Shown: positions 26,610 through 38,600 of the stretch, piece by piece
Numbering within the stretch: position 1 is the first letter of the stretch
Layout: every line of letters starts with the position of its first letter
Assembly (NCBI RefSeq): GCF_937616625.2
Contig: NC_065570.1
Coordinates: forward strand, 382,001-446,000
From: Mercurialis annua
Taxonomy: Eukaryota; Streptophyta; Magnoliopsida; Malpighiales; Euphorbiaceae
Length of the DNA: 64,000 nucleotides
Direction: 5' to 3'
Program-made: the position numbers and the translations under genes
The notes under the pieces: generated by a model
Told to the model about the DNA's origin: nothing
Database searches by the model: none
Seen by the model: only the letters and a program-made list of their open reading frames with translations

Positions 26610-28214
26610 ATGACATGTTTGGGGCGAGTACTGCGAACAGCACGACCAAGTGCCAGAGTTTCCAAAAACCTCAGCTTCTCCCACGACCGCTCTCTGCTCC
26701 TCCTTCGCCATCTTCCTCACCGTATGCTTCTCTCCCTCTTTTTATGTTTTCTCCCCCGCCCCTTAATTTGTGGATTAATTAATTATATGATCGCAATGCA
26801 GAAACTGAGGGACTGCCCGCTACTACTGCTATTGCTGGTAGTGATCATGGGCCTTACCGCTTCTCCTCCACAATATTTCCAGCAGCTGTTGCTGGTTTGT
26901 TCGGCATGCTTCAAGTTGCTTATGCTGAGGTTTTTCTTTTTTTGCTTTCAATTTCATAGTTCCTCATTACATATAGTTACACATAGTGTTAAAAGCTCAG
27001 AGCCTTTCTGCAGGAGGCTGATTCTCATTCTCCTACGCTTTACAAACACCTACTGGATATTGCTAAGCAAGAAAGAAATCGAATTGAAGACTCCTTCAAA
27101 CTCGAAGGACTGAAAAGTGGTGCTTACCCTGAGTTCATTGTTGCTGTCAAAGACCAAAAGGTTCTCCTTTTTCCTTATAAATAATGTATTATGTTTGCTC
27201 AATAATTTTCTAACAGAATAGGGTTGTGTTATGTAATAGGTCATTATCAAAATTCAAATTCCTCCTGCATGTGATGTTTCTCATTTGATTGCCGACCTGG
27301 TTGTAAATCTTGGATCGCAAGTGTATCATGGTTCTGGTGGTTCTGGTATGCTGTTACGTGCTTGTGGCAGGTCTACTCATACCAACTTGTCACTTATTAT
27401 CTTTTTTTAAAAAAAAAGTTTAGTATTTCTTAGTTCTCAGCTAATAATGGAGTTTTGTCGTGCGTTTTCAGAGTACTTGCCTGGCAACTAACACTTGGTT
27501 ATCCAGAAAAGCTTGAAGAAACCGATCTGGATGAAGTGGAGTCAGCTGAAGGAGATTTATGCATTCAAATTCTCTTGTTCTATTCACGCTTTGCCACAGA
27601 TAAAGCAGTTAGTACATTTTTTTGAAATCAATTCGTCAGTTACTCTGTGATACTTGAATAAATAAATAAGTTTCTCCTAAGCACATTCAACTTGTTTCAG
27701 GAAATTAGATTTATGAAGGGTGGGAGCTTGAGCGCCACAGAACTTAATGCTCTGGTGTCTGTTTTAAAATTGGCTGGTCGACAATTGAGAGCCCCCGGAA
27801 GAAATCCGGGTGAAAATTGTTAAAGAACAACACTTTTCCTTGATGATTCTACAATGCAATGTAATAGAACGATAAGAAAGATCTTTTTTTTAAAGTTATA
27901 TCAGTTTCAGATTTTAGGGAGTAAGTAGTCAAAGTGGAACTAAAATCAAGGGCTGTAACTTTAGTTAAGCTAGGAGTACAGTTGAAGTTGGTAGTCTACT
28001 GGATGTAAAAGTCTATATTTTGATTTCGCTGTAACTTTGAATCAAGTGAATGGAAAGTTAACAAAAATACTGCACGGGTGCCCTCTAGAGACAAAACAGT
28101 TGCTTCTCTGGAGTCTACGGGAGTACAAATATACGGACTTAATGAACCACATATAAATTCTCCTAACACTGATATATCATGGAAGAACATTGCCGAGTAT
28201 GATCACCAAAAACG
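26610..28214 (+). pseudogene. Truncated tandem copy of the AAA ATPase gene (exons 1-6 only)
   Basis: Exons correspond one to one to the gene at 21020: 26610-26721, 26802-26929, 27014-27160, 27240-27370, 27472-27607, and exon 6 from 27701. Splice sites and frame are kept through exon 6, with coding differences and a three-residue gain in exon 1. Exon 6 is interrupted at 27818 by a 246-bp insertion that brings an immediate TAA (27821-27823), so the transcript would give a 258-aa product. After the insertion exon 6 resumes at 28069 and ends with the conserved CG|GTATGT at 28214. The copy stops about 100 bp into the next intron. The whole ATPase domain is therefore missing. It could be expressed as a truncated N-terminal protein, but non-function is more likely. 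Confidence 0.88.
27818..28063. mobile_element. 246-bp insertion, probable short solo LTR, TSD AAAAT
   Basis: Comparison with the intact gene (GGTGAAAATGCTGCACGG at about 22220) defines the insertion. It starts TGTTAAAGAACAACAC, ends AAGTTAACA, and is flanked by AAAAT at 27813-27817 and 28064-28068. TG...CA ends, 6-bp terminal inverted TGTTAA/TTAACA and a 5-bp duplication match a small LTR. No internal region or second copy is present in the window. A TIR element with a 5-bp duplication cannot be ruled out. Confidence 0.65.
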
Positions 28215-28323
28215 GTATGTAATATGATGCCAGTTTCTTACATCCTGTATTCTTGCATTTTACTGGGACTTAATCTAATCTTACACTTGTTTGCTATAAG
28301 CTCAATGTTTGAAGAACTGCCAA

Positions 28324-28489
28324 ATCACGCCGTTTAAAAAATCGTCATTTTCATACACCAAACCATCAATTTTTCTTAAATCCAAACACCGTCAAAAATT
28401 ATTGACGTGTCACCATCCGGTTCATTATGGCAATGCCACTATTCGGTTTCCAACTCATTAATTTTCACCGGATTTTTAAACGGCGTGAT
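28324..28489. mobile_element. 166-bp MITE with 19-20-bp terminal inverted repeats
   Basis: ATCACGCCGTTTAAAAAATC at the left and GATTTTTAAACGGCGTGAT at the right are inverted copies differing by one A. The element sits exactly where homology between the truncated ATPase copy and its parent ends (CTGCCAAA). The target duplication is too short to resolve, so the superfamily is unassigned. Confidence 0.75.
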
Positions 28490-28886
28490 AAAATGAGAAA
28501 ACAAGCCAATTGTTTTCTTCTCAAAATTATAAATTTTATCTTCATTGATTATTTTATATTAAGTTCAAAATGAATCTTCGTCTAAAAATATAACCATATT
28601 TTAAAAATATAACTAGTGCATTAACCATAAAAGCATCTTGATATTGAATGTCCAAAACAAAATAAAATCCTACTAAATTATGGGATTATCTCCCAATTAT
28701 ATTTTAAAATTACTTAAAAAAAATTAAAATAATCCAAATCAAATAAAAAATAAAGTTATCATCACAATTTGATAAGAGGCATAAAAAGCAAAAGAATAAT
28801 GTTGTTTGGTGTGACGCGCTTTGAAGAGAGCGTCTATAAGGAGACATGGGTACAAAATAGAAGGCAAACGAAAGAGCGCATCAAGA
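28490..28886 (+). other. PUX4 upstream region
   Basis: AT-rich sequence with no ORF of interest, ending in a purine-rich leader just before the ATG of the UBX protein gene. I see no clear TATA box. Confidence 0.4.
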
Positions 28887-31674
28887 ATGGCATCCAGAGA
28901 CAAGAAACCAGCTAAATCATCCAACACTCGAGGTATCCGCACTCTCTCCGATCTCAACCGACGCACCGGTCCCGATTCCGACAGCGACGATGATGCTCCT
29001 CAAGAGTACTACACTGGCGGCGAGAAAAGGTCAATTTTACTTCTTCTTTTTTTAATCTCTCTCTACATACACTCAATTTGCTCAACTGACTACAAAATAT
29101 GTGTAATTGAAAATTCAAATTGTTTTTGGAGTGTCTTATGAGTTGATGATGTGATGTGATCTATTTCATTCGATTATCTTATGTTTCTATTATGAAAAAT
29201 TGTCTTGATTTGATTTCAATTCTTTAAAAGGGGCTTTTTTTTTGTTCAAAGCTATATATATAGAGGTAGGGGTGTACTTTAAGTAGAGCTTTTTTTTATT
29301 ATTATTTTGAAGTAAATTGTGGTGCTGTATATTTGTGTTTTATGCTACTGGTTTGGATTGCATATTCTCTCTTCTTTTTGTAGCTAGCTTCTTTAGAACA
29401 AGTGGATTAGGTGAATTGGGGTAGCATCTTATGAGTTTTCTCTAGACCTAGAGATGAGGGGCCTACAATACTATATACGCGACTGCTGTGACCATGCGGC
29501 TATGATTTGCTCTTCATGTAATTGCTATAATTCTCTAGGATTATCATTGAGATTGAAAATCTATTTATTTTGGATTCTTCAATTCTCATTCACTTTTTTG
29601 GTAGCTATCTTTCTGAAAGGGGACCTGGATGATAACTCCATAGAGATAGGATGGTACTAGAATAATCTTGTGATACCTTATTTTGTTGAAAGATGTGCTG
29701 CATCCTCTATGCGGGCAAGACGAGTATCTCCATTGTTAAATCCCGGGCAGGAAGCATTTTTTGGTTGTAAAGTGTAAACTGAATGTAAAGCTTTTTTATT
29801 TTCAGCAAGTTGCTATTGTCATCTTGTTTTTAAGCTTTATATGAATTTGACGAACCTGCTTATGTGTTATTTGGCTTGATATATCTTTTTGTTAGAAATT
29901 TATTTTGTCTTTGCATGCGATGGATATTTGCAGTTCCGGAAATTTTTGTCTCTCTTAATATTAAGACAATGAATACTGGTATATTTTTATTGGTCCCTTA
30001 GTTTTGATTTAGGTGTTAGATCAGTTTATCAGACTAAAAGTTGTATTGTCTGCCTGCTAAAATAAGATGATTATTATAAATTGAACTCCAGATAGCTCAT
30101 GAATTTCAGAAGTTTGATCTATCCAATTGGAAATATATTACGTGAGCAAACATATTTGTCTAGATTGTTAAGGGACATTGATTTCATTTTATCCTCAAAT
30201 GTGAATTGTTGGAGTGGGATTGCAGCACCATATATATATTTCCCGTTCTTTGTTTAGTATACATGATTGAATACAATTATCTTGTCCTTATATATATATG
30301 TATATACATATTATCCTGTTTATTTATTCGTTTTGATGGCCTTGTGGCTTATACCTGTAACTGCAGTGGTATGCTTGTTCAAGATCCTCAAAAAGGTAAT
30401 GGAAATGATGTAGATGCCATCTTTAATCAAGCCAGGCAACTGGGAGCTGTTGAAGGTCCCCTTGATCAGTTGGGTCCATCTTCAAGCTCAAGAAGCTTTA
30501 GTGGAACTGGTAGATTACTCTCAGGAGAAACTTTACCATCTGCTCCTCAGCAACCGGAGTCTGTTGTTCACAATATTGTTTTCTGGGCTAATGGTTTCAC
30601 TGTGAATGATGGGCCTTTGAGGAGATTAGATGATCCTGAAAATGCACCTTTCTTAGAGGTAATAGCATGCATGTGTTTCAAATTCAGTGAGATTGCTAAA
30701 GTATCTGTCGAAAATAAAAACATATTGAAATAAGAAATTGGACTTTGGTGTTGGAGGTAGCTGACTTCTGATACTGTAGTTTCTATATAGTTTGTTATAT
30801 ATGTGAGAAAAATGGCAACCAAACACTTTTTTTTTTTGAAATTAAGTAAGCCTTAAGTTAGGAATGGAGACGATGGCTATTTGTTGATGACTTTTTGTAT
30901 ATGGTTTTGCCATCTGCAATTGCTTTATTTTGTGATGGGTATGCTGCTGCTTTCCACTCAATCAGTCTTTTCCCCTTTATTTTTTAAGCATGTCTTAATG
31001 GTGATATTATTTTCTTACATTTTTAATGTAGAGCATCAGAAAGTCTGAATGCCCAAAGGAGCTTGAGCCTGCAGATAGAAGGTCCTCAATTCATGTCAAT
31101 TTAATAAGAAGGGATGAAAAGTGTCCTGTAAGTTACTTATTTCTTGAAGACTTGTGGAAATTGTATTTGTGGACAGCATCAAATCAATTTGTCTGGAACA
31201 TATTGGACTTTTAATGTTGTACAGTTATGATACATGTTTGAAAAAGATTGTCATGAGCTTTACTGGAACTCTTTCTATATATGGTGGCAGGAACCGGAGA
31301 AGCAGAAACATGTTGCATTTCAAGGTGTGGGGAGAACACTAGGTAGCAGTAGTACTCCTGCAGAAACTGAAGGCTTAGTCGATTCAACTCCTCTTAGCAC
31401 CGCTCCAACTCCTTCCGCTGGCCTAGTTGTGGATGATACATTGCCTTCGACTTCGATCCAGCTAAGGTTGGCAGATGGAAGCCGCCTGATTGGCCATTTT
31501 AACTACCACCATACAGTAAACGACATTCGAACTTTCATAAATGTATCAAGAGCTGGTGGTGCTCAGAATTATCAGCTGCAGCTGATGGGATTTCCGCCAA
31601 AGGTTCTAAATGACCCAACTCAAACAGTAGAGCAAGCTGGGCTGGCCAATTCAGTTGTTATTCAGAAATTCTAG
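28887..31674 (+). CDS. PUX4: Plant UBX domain-containing protein 4-type (SEP + UBX, CDC48 adaptor)
   Basis: Four exons, 28887-29029, 30367-30658, 31032-31127 and 31291-31674, join to 915 nt (304 aa). The N terminus is acidic and Ser-rich ([28 protein letters not shown]), as in p47/PUX proteins. The SEP domain starts near residue 114 ([20 protein letters not shown], then [14 protein letters not shown]). After a Ser/Pro/Thr linker the UBX domain fills residues 229-304 ([17 protein letters not shown], then [20 protein letters not shown]), including the FP turn known to contact the CDC48/p97 N domain. No UBA domain is seen. Such proteins bind CDC48 and tune its segregase activity. Intron 1 is long (1,337 bp). 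PUX3 and PUX5 are alternative orthologues; the length and the neighbours favour PUX4. Confidence 0.93.
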
Positions 31675-32666
31675 CTAAGCCGGATTATGATTGTGAACTT
31701 GTTTTGTCAGTCATTAATATGCTGCTTATCGTATGTGGTCAAGCAATTCTAAGAACATATTGGACCTCCATCTCCATTTCCTATAAGATTGAGATGACTT
31801 TGATGGGTGGTTATATGATTATTGGAATTCGATTTTAAGGTCTAAATTGCTTCTGTACATTGTGTTAGTTTGTAATTATGTTGCTTTATGCACTTGTCTT
31901 ATTTTTGCCATGATACCGATGATGTTTGTTCTTTCCTCATAACTAATAACTTGGCTGCAAAATCTCTTTTAACTTCATCTGCAAAAAGTATAAGTTGAAA
32001 CTTATCTTTACTTTTTTCTCCTCTTTATCAGTGGCAGGGATCACCATTTAATTCGATTTCTGTACATAAAAATATTTATGCAGATGAGACTGACATTGGA
32101 TACCTCTATCCATGGGCTTTTACTGATTTATCTTTATTTTTAAGCTCTGGTTTTTCTAGTCCAGATGTCTCTTGTCTTTAGAGCGTTTGCACCATGCTGT
32201 TAAATTTATTGGGATAATTAGAAGAATACCTAAATAGTGAAAATATTTGTATTTATTAACTAAAAAATCTTAATTTTATTTCTCTATCCAATCGTGTCAG
32301 GTATTTACTTTTTTATTCTCCGATTTATTTTTATACTCCATTTGTATTTTACAGCTTTTTCTTTTTCTTCTTTTTCTTTTTCTTCGTCTTCTTCAACTCA
32401 TTTAAAGAAAAATAACTAACAATTCAGCAATTCAATTCAAAATCTTCAGCTCATAGCAATTAAACAAACTGATTTCTCTAATTTTAATATTATTTTTTAA
32501 AAAGTTATTGTAAGTTTCAAATTTAGTTTCCGATCCGCTCGAATTTTTAATTCGTAATCAAATCGCTTCAAACTTCATTTCGAATTCTAATCCAACGATC
32601 ATAACTTTCTCCAAAAACAAAGAAAACTGTAGATTATTAATTTATTTGTTCTCATTAAAAATTTAT
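31675..32666. other. PUX4 3' UTR and AT-rich spacer
   Basis: The first few hundred bases are probable 3' UTR. A (CTTTTT/CTTCTT)n pyrimidine tract lies near 32348-32395. No gene is seen. Confidence 0.45.
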
Positions 32667-33146
32667 TAAAAACGGTTTCAAACAGTTTCAAATACAGCTT
32701 CCATTGCAGTTCCAAATGCAGTTTCAAACGGTTTCAAAAAGTTTCTAAAACACCGTTTTATTATCATTTAAAAAAAGTTTATAGAATGGTTTCAAACAGT
32801 TTACAAGCGTTGCAAACAGATTCAAAAAAAAACAGCTTCAAACAGTTTACAAAGGTTTCAAACAGTTTACAAGCATTTCAAACATTTCATAAGCGTTTCA
32901 AACAGTTTAGAAGCGTTTCAAACAATTTTTTAAAAAAAGCTTCAAAAAGTTTACAAAAGTTTCAAACAGTTTCATAAAATACAATTTGCAACCTTTATCT
33001 AAATACAGTTTCAAAGAGTTTAAAAATATTTCAAACAGTTTACAAATGTTTCAAATAGTTAAAAAAATATATTTTCAATCAGCTTACAAAAATTTCAAAA
33101 ATGGTTATAAAAGTTTCAAACAGTTTACAATGGTTTCAACCAGTTT
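32667..33146 (+). repeat. Minisatellite of GTTTCAAACAGTTTACAA-type units
   Basis: More than twenty loosely conserved 18-24-bp units of the form GTTTCAAACAGTTTACAAGC follow one another. The three-frame openness and the Ser/Phe/Lys-rich ORFs at 32786-33168 come from the repeat and are not genes. The array ends exactly where the LTR-like sequence begins. Confidence 0.8.
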
Positions 33147-33990
33147 TGTAATACCCCAAATATTTTAGAATAATTAAGTCGTGCCACGTGTCGTGAATTT
33201 CGATAGATTAAATTAAGAAGGATTTAATTTAATTATATCGGGAGTAAAGAATAATACTTATTAAGAGGATTAGCGGGAATTAAGAAAATAACTTCAGAAA
33301 TTAATATTAAATAATTTATAAATCCCGTAATGGAAATTATTTCGCCAAAGTCCGCGAAATAATTTATAGTATTAGTGGTAAAAGTTTCGGGTCAATCGGA
33401 GACCTTTTAAAATTTGGACGCGGATGCGTTTTGGGTTAATTTGCAACTTTTGAAAAAGTTTAAGGGCTAAAATGTAAATTAGCCAATTGAGCCTCAAGAA
33501 TAGAAATTAGAGGATTATTGACGAGAAATAATAATTTTAGAATCGTATTATTTATTTGGATATAAATAATACTTACGTAATTGAGTTAAAGTAATCATTA
33601 AGTTAAAATAGAAAGTTTAATAGAGAATTGGTTTAAGTTAAAGAGTTCAAGGACCAAAGTGTATCTTTGCCATAATTATATAGGAAATGAAGAAGGATCC
33701 AGCCTCACTTCTTCATCTCATTTCCTTCTTTCTCGCCGTTTCGTACGGTTCGTCGCGCGGTTTCCGTTTCTCGTCCGTTTTCGACGTTTAATAGCTCAAA
33801 ACGATCGTATTTCAGTGGCGTATCACGGTAAGCTTGACGTTTTCTCATTTAAACGGATATATTTTGAGTTATATCGATTCAAAGTTTTAGGCCACGAAAC
33901 GAATATATCATTTTAATCGATATTAGAATTGAATTATAGTGTTTTGAGGTTAGATTACGTGTTATACGTGTGTTTGGAGCGTTTTGGATC
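33147..33990 (+). mobile_element. Truncated LTR-like fragment
   Basis: Starts TGTAATACCCCAAATATTTT, like the other long LTRs here (TGTAATAACCCGG, TGTAATATCCCG). It contains LTR-like text (CCACGTGTCGTGAATTTCGA, CCGTAATGGAAATTATTTCG) and a GTATCACGGTAAGCTTGACG segment. No matching 3' end (GGGTCGTGACA) follows, so its right part is lost. Boundaries beyond 33147 are approximate. Confidence 0.5.
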
Positions 33991-34284
33991 AAAAGCACGT
34001 CGGAAAAGCCGAAACATTATCAGTAAACACTATCGATATCCATCCAATAAACATTATCAGTAAGTTCCACAAAACAACTGGCACTAACGCTGTCAATATC
34101 AATCAAATCATCATTTTCTGTAAGTTATGCAATAATTGCAGCTTCGTGATGTTCGATCTTCCACGACACATTAGCTGAGGTTATTGCAACCTAGCAATAA
34201 ACCCAAGTTGGAAAATCACGCATATTTATTCCAACACAATATTAGAATAAAACTCTTTGTCAATCCAATTCTATAGCTACTTAC

Positions 34285-34384
34285 CTTTTCCATATTTTGA
34301 TCTGAACGAATGTTGGGGCAGCGTACAAGATGATTACAAAATGGGCATCGCCAAGACAGCCTTGTTGAATTCATATTGACGTTT
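34285..34384 (-). pseudogene. Orphan exon of a PIAL-like SP-RING (MIZ zinc finger) SUMO ligase
   Basis: On the minus strand an exon with a good acceptor (TTTTGATTTTAG before 34384) and donor (GAAAAG|GTAAGT after 34285) encodes NVNMNSTRLSWRCPFCNHLV, followed by RCPNIRSDQNMEK. The pattern NS-R-SWRCP-CN----DIR-DQNM is the second half of the SP-RING of plant PIAL1/2-type SUMO ligases, including two of the zinc-binding Cys. An upstream donor-like GTAAGC lies near 34470, but no flanking SP-RING exon is recognisable within several hundred bases. It is most simply a captured or stranded gene fragment. Confidence 0.6.
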
Positions 34385-34434
34385 CTAAAATCAAAACACT
34401 TAAGAAAACAGTTAGCTACAAGTAGGCTCTCCAA

Positions 34435-35151
34435 ACCAGGAACAAAAATTATGATACGAAAGAGAGCTTACCTGACGGAAAAAAGAATAAGAGAGGCTGG
34501 TGCAACCAAAAAAATAAAAAGGAGAAACTAGGCTCACGAAACCAGAAACAAATTTATGACAGGGGAAGAAACTTAATGAAGGACGAAAGAAAAGAAGAAA
34601 ATCCCCAAATCATAATAAAATTTATGAATAGAGAAAGTGTTAATGTTAAAAATGTCTTTAAGTCTTCCCTTTTTATTTTAATTTGACTTTATGGGTTGGA
34701 TCATTGGAAAGACGCTATTCATATAATATAAAGGCTGCAGAGTTATTGGTAAATGTGCAAAAGTTTATTTATTAAAAATTTAAATCAATTGCAAACATTT
34801 TTGAATTGGCTTAGTTTTTTAAACAATATATTAAAAGTTTATATTTGTAGATACATTTTAGTTTTAAAAAACAAAACTTTTAAATCTGAAATTAGTAATT
34901 TTAATAAATTTTTTGAAACATTTTTTTTAATCACGAGTCAGCTGAACGAGATAATCTGGATTGACGTAAACAACATACAACAAATTTGTTAGTGCATAAA
35001 ATTATTAATAATTACAATTTCTCAAAAATTATTTCTTAACCGATAGTAGCTTGTATAATTCAGTTCAAAGCGATGAGTTATTGACTTGAATTGTTGTCCG
35101 ATAGATTTAGGCTAGATAAATTTTATGTGATAAACTTGTAATGAAAATGAC
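34435..35151. other. Spacer without gene
   Basis: AT-rich; holds a purine-rich stretch at 34480-34590 and a 79-aa ORF (34753-34992) of Asn/Leu/Lys-rich composition with no family features. The 9-bp target duplication of the Mutator-like element lies at its right edge (35143-35151). Confidence 0.4.
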
Positions 35152-35632
35152 GGCTAATAATCACTCATCCCTCTTGATTTTTACCCTAAACTTCACTAAA
35201 TCCCTATAGTTTCAAAAGCTTCTCTAAACCTTTGGATTTTGTGGCGGCGCTTATTCACGGTACTTTTGACGAAAATATTCTAACAAAAAAAATTGGAAGC
35301 TGGTGACGCCACGTCATCTAACATGTCATAAAAAAAATTTAAAAATTGAAAAACCCAAAATATCCCTGAAATAAGCCAATCAAACCAAAACTCAACAACA
35401 TTCAATCTAACCAAACTAAAGTCTAACCAAGCTAATCAAACCACCATCCAATACAGTTACCACCACCTCCAGTACAGTTACCACCTCCTCATCTGCTGTC
35501 ATTTGTCATCTCCGGCGACCATCTGTACTCAAGAACAGATGAAACAGATGATTTGTTTTTAGAACAGATCTGGAAATCAGATCTGTTCTAAGAACAGATG
35601 ATTTGTTTTGAGAACAGATGGTGGTGACCGGA

Positions 35633-38600
35633 TGTAATAACCCGGAATTTTGAATTATTAAATTAAGCTATATGTCGTAATTTGGACGATCGGGATTATA
35701 AGAAGTGATATTTAAATTCAAATGGAGAATTTAAATATTTAGAGAAGCCCATAAAAATATTGGAATCATAAGAAATTATTTTGGAAATTTTTGGATAAGT
35801 ATAGTAATATGACAATTTTGGAATGACGAACTTCCAAAATTCATATCTTCCTATTCCGACATCGGAATTCGATGATCTATATGTCAAATCGAAGCTATCG
35901 ACGTCCTCTTCAATTTTATAAATTTTATTTTATAAAATTTGAATGAGAAACAGTGCAGAAATTTAAAGAACAATCCAGCTCAAATCGAACCGCTGGGTTC
36001 GTCAGGATTTAGGTAACCAGGACTAAGGAAACGTATTATTTAAGTTCAAATTGAGAATTTAAATAATCGAGGAAGCTTATTAATATATTTGGAGTCCAAG
36101 GAATAAATTTGAGAATTTTTGGACGAAAAAGTATATTTTAGCCGGACTGCAATTGGACTGCAGAATTAATAAAGAAAATTCATTATAAAATAAAATAGAC
36201 ATCCCGAGATGATAATTTGGAGGTTAATATTCATGAAATACTATTCGGAAATTAATGAGAAAGTTTAATTTCGAATATTGCAAAAGTTACTTTTATTTAC
36301 GAAATTGCCACAATGGCAAACTTGTAAATAATTGAAACATGATTTAATATCTAGATATTTTCTCTACTTAAACTTGGTGCCCAAGTTAATCCATCATCTT
36401 CTTCATTTTGTGGGTGCCGAATACTCCATAGCTCCCAACACAAAACCTTATACTTTTATTTTCTCTCAAAACTTTCTTCACGAAAATTGTCGGGAATATT
36501 GCGTAGATCGTGTATGTGTGTTTGCATGTTCGTTTGAGGTATAATTTCAAGCTCAAAACCTTACTTTTAGTTGCTGATGTTGGTTAAGTGTTAGAAACAT
36601 GCATAGGATGGTTTATATGTGATGTTTGATGGTTGATTAACTAGTTTTAGTAATTGTTTATATGGGTTTCGGTTTTTAAATAATTTTTCCGTGAAAATTA
36701 AATTATTTATTTAAATTTCTGGGCTGATCTATATGTTGAGATTTATATATGCTTTAAAGTGTAATTTTTGTGGATTAAAAATGTTAATTAATTCGGGTGT
36801 TAATTTAAAGGTTTGAAATTCGATTTTTAATTGTTTTAAAGCTTAAAAATAGCTTAAAAATGGTAAATAAAGGGATTTTTAATTTCTGGAAATAATTTTA
36901 TTTATGGATGAGTTATATTTGTGGTTGATGTTAATTAAATGGTTGATGGTGAATTTTTAGCGGTTTAATAATCGGGTTTAATTTTTAATAACTCTATTCG
37001 GCTAAAATTTGTGGAAAAAGGGTAAAACTGTCATTTTAAATTCTGGGCAGAAACTATTTATGAAAAAATTTATGAAATATGTTTGATAATTATTTGTGGA
37101 GTTTAAATGATTTTTGTGTAGTGTTTTGGTGGTTTAATAATCGGTTTTGATTATTAATTGTTTAATCGGTTTTAAATTATTAAAACCATGAAAAAATAAT
37201 TTATTGTGATTTAGGGGCTGCTGTTTTTAAAATATTAAATTAAAATATGTATTGGTTGATTTTTGGGTGATTAAAATTGTGTAAAAATAATTTTTGAACG
37301 TTTTAACGGTTTTTTAAAGCTCATCGGAGTTTGACCGGAATCCGGTGACCGGAACTTGGTGACCGGAGTGATCAAACCATAGTTGGGATTCTGAGTTTGA
37401 GATTTGATGGTTTATTGTATTTGGTTAGATTTGGACTTGATTGTCAAAATTTAAAGTTTAGGGGTTAAAGTGTAATTTCCGTAAAAATGAAGGACCAACC
37501 AGTATTTTAACCAAAATTCCAGATTATAAATGTATATAATCCGATGTAGAATGATTTTAAGAATTTTAAATGATCTTGATGATTTTTGGAAAGATTTGGA
37601 TGTTTTTGCTGAAAACTAGAGTTTTGGGTTAAATTGTACTTTTTTCAAAATTAAGGGGTTACATGGTATGATAGCCAAAGATTCCAGATTGTGTAAGTTA
37701 ATAATCTGAGATAAAATAATTTTGTTGATTTTGAAATTTATCGATTTACGAAAGGACCTAAATGGTCAATTTTGAAAAGTTTGAGGGTATTTTGGTATTT
37801 TAACCAAAAGTGGAATTTAAGATAATACGGGGCTGTTTTAATAAATTTAAATAAATAACCTTGAAGTGAAAAGTGTTATTTGATATATAGAAATATATTT
37901 TATATATTAAAGTATATTTATGAAAAATGGTTTTGCGTGTTAAAAGAAATAAATAAAGAAAGTTTGAATGAATAAAAATATGGACTTATTAAATAAGAAA
38001 TAATTTGAAGACTAGAATTAATTAATTAAATTTAATTAAGATGGTATAGAGTTAATTCTAGAGTTAGGATTTTATTAATTAAGAGAATTAATATTTTGAT
38101 CCTAACTAGATTCGACAAGTTGTCGAGCTATCGAGTCGGAGGACCAAGGGAATTAACGGAGTTGTTTAAAGGAGCATTGACGGAGTAATACCGTAGTTAA
38201 ACGGTTTCTGTGAGTACATGTTTTTACATTTCAGTATTCGTAAAGTCTCCTATTTTAATATACTATGTGATATATGTGTTGCGGTGTTATATGTTTACAT
38301 GCTTTATATGGATGTATGTTTTATGCATATACTATATGTATATATTATTTTGATATACAAAGGTACACACATAGTTTTGAGAATTATTATGCATTTGCTT
38401 ATGCTTGAATGTGTGTTACATCGGTTGGCTGTGCTATCGATGTCAGTTTATGTGTGTGTGTTACATCGGTTGGCTTCGCTATCGATGTCAGGATTGTGTG
38501 TGTGTGTTACATCGGTTGGCTTCGCTATCGATGTCAGGATTGTGTGTGTGTGTTACATCGGTTGGCTTCGCTATCGATGTCAGGTTGTGTGTGTGTGTTA

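Noticed and set aside
21020..31674. Functional pairing of the AAA ATPase with the neighbouring UBX protein
   Set aside because: UBX proteins bind CDC48/p97, whereas this ATPase has a single AAA module and a mitochondrial-type N terminus. Neighbourhood in plants is weak evidence for a joint function.
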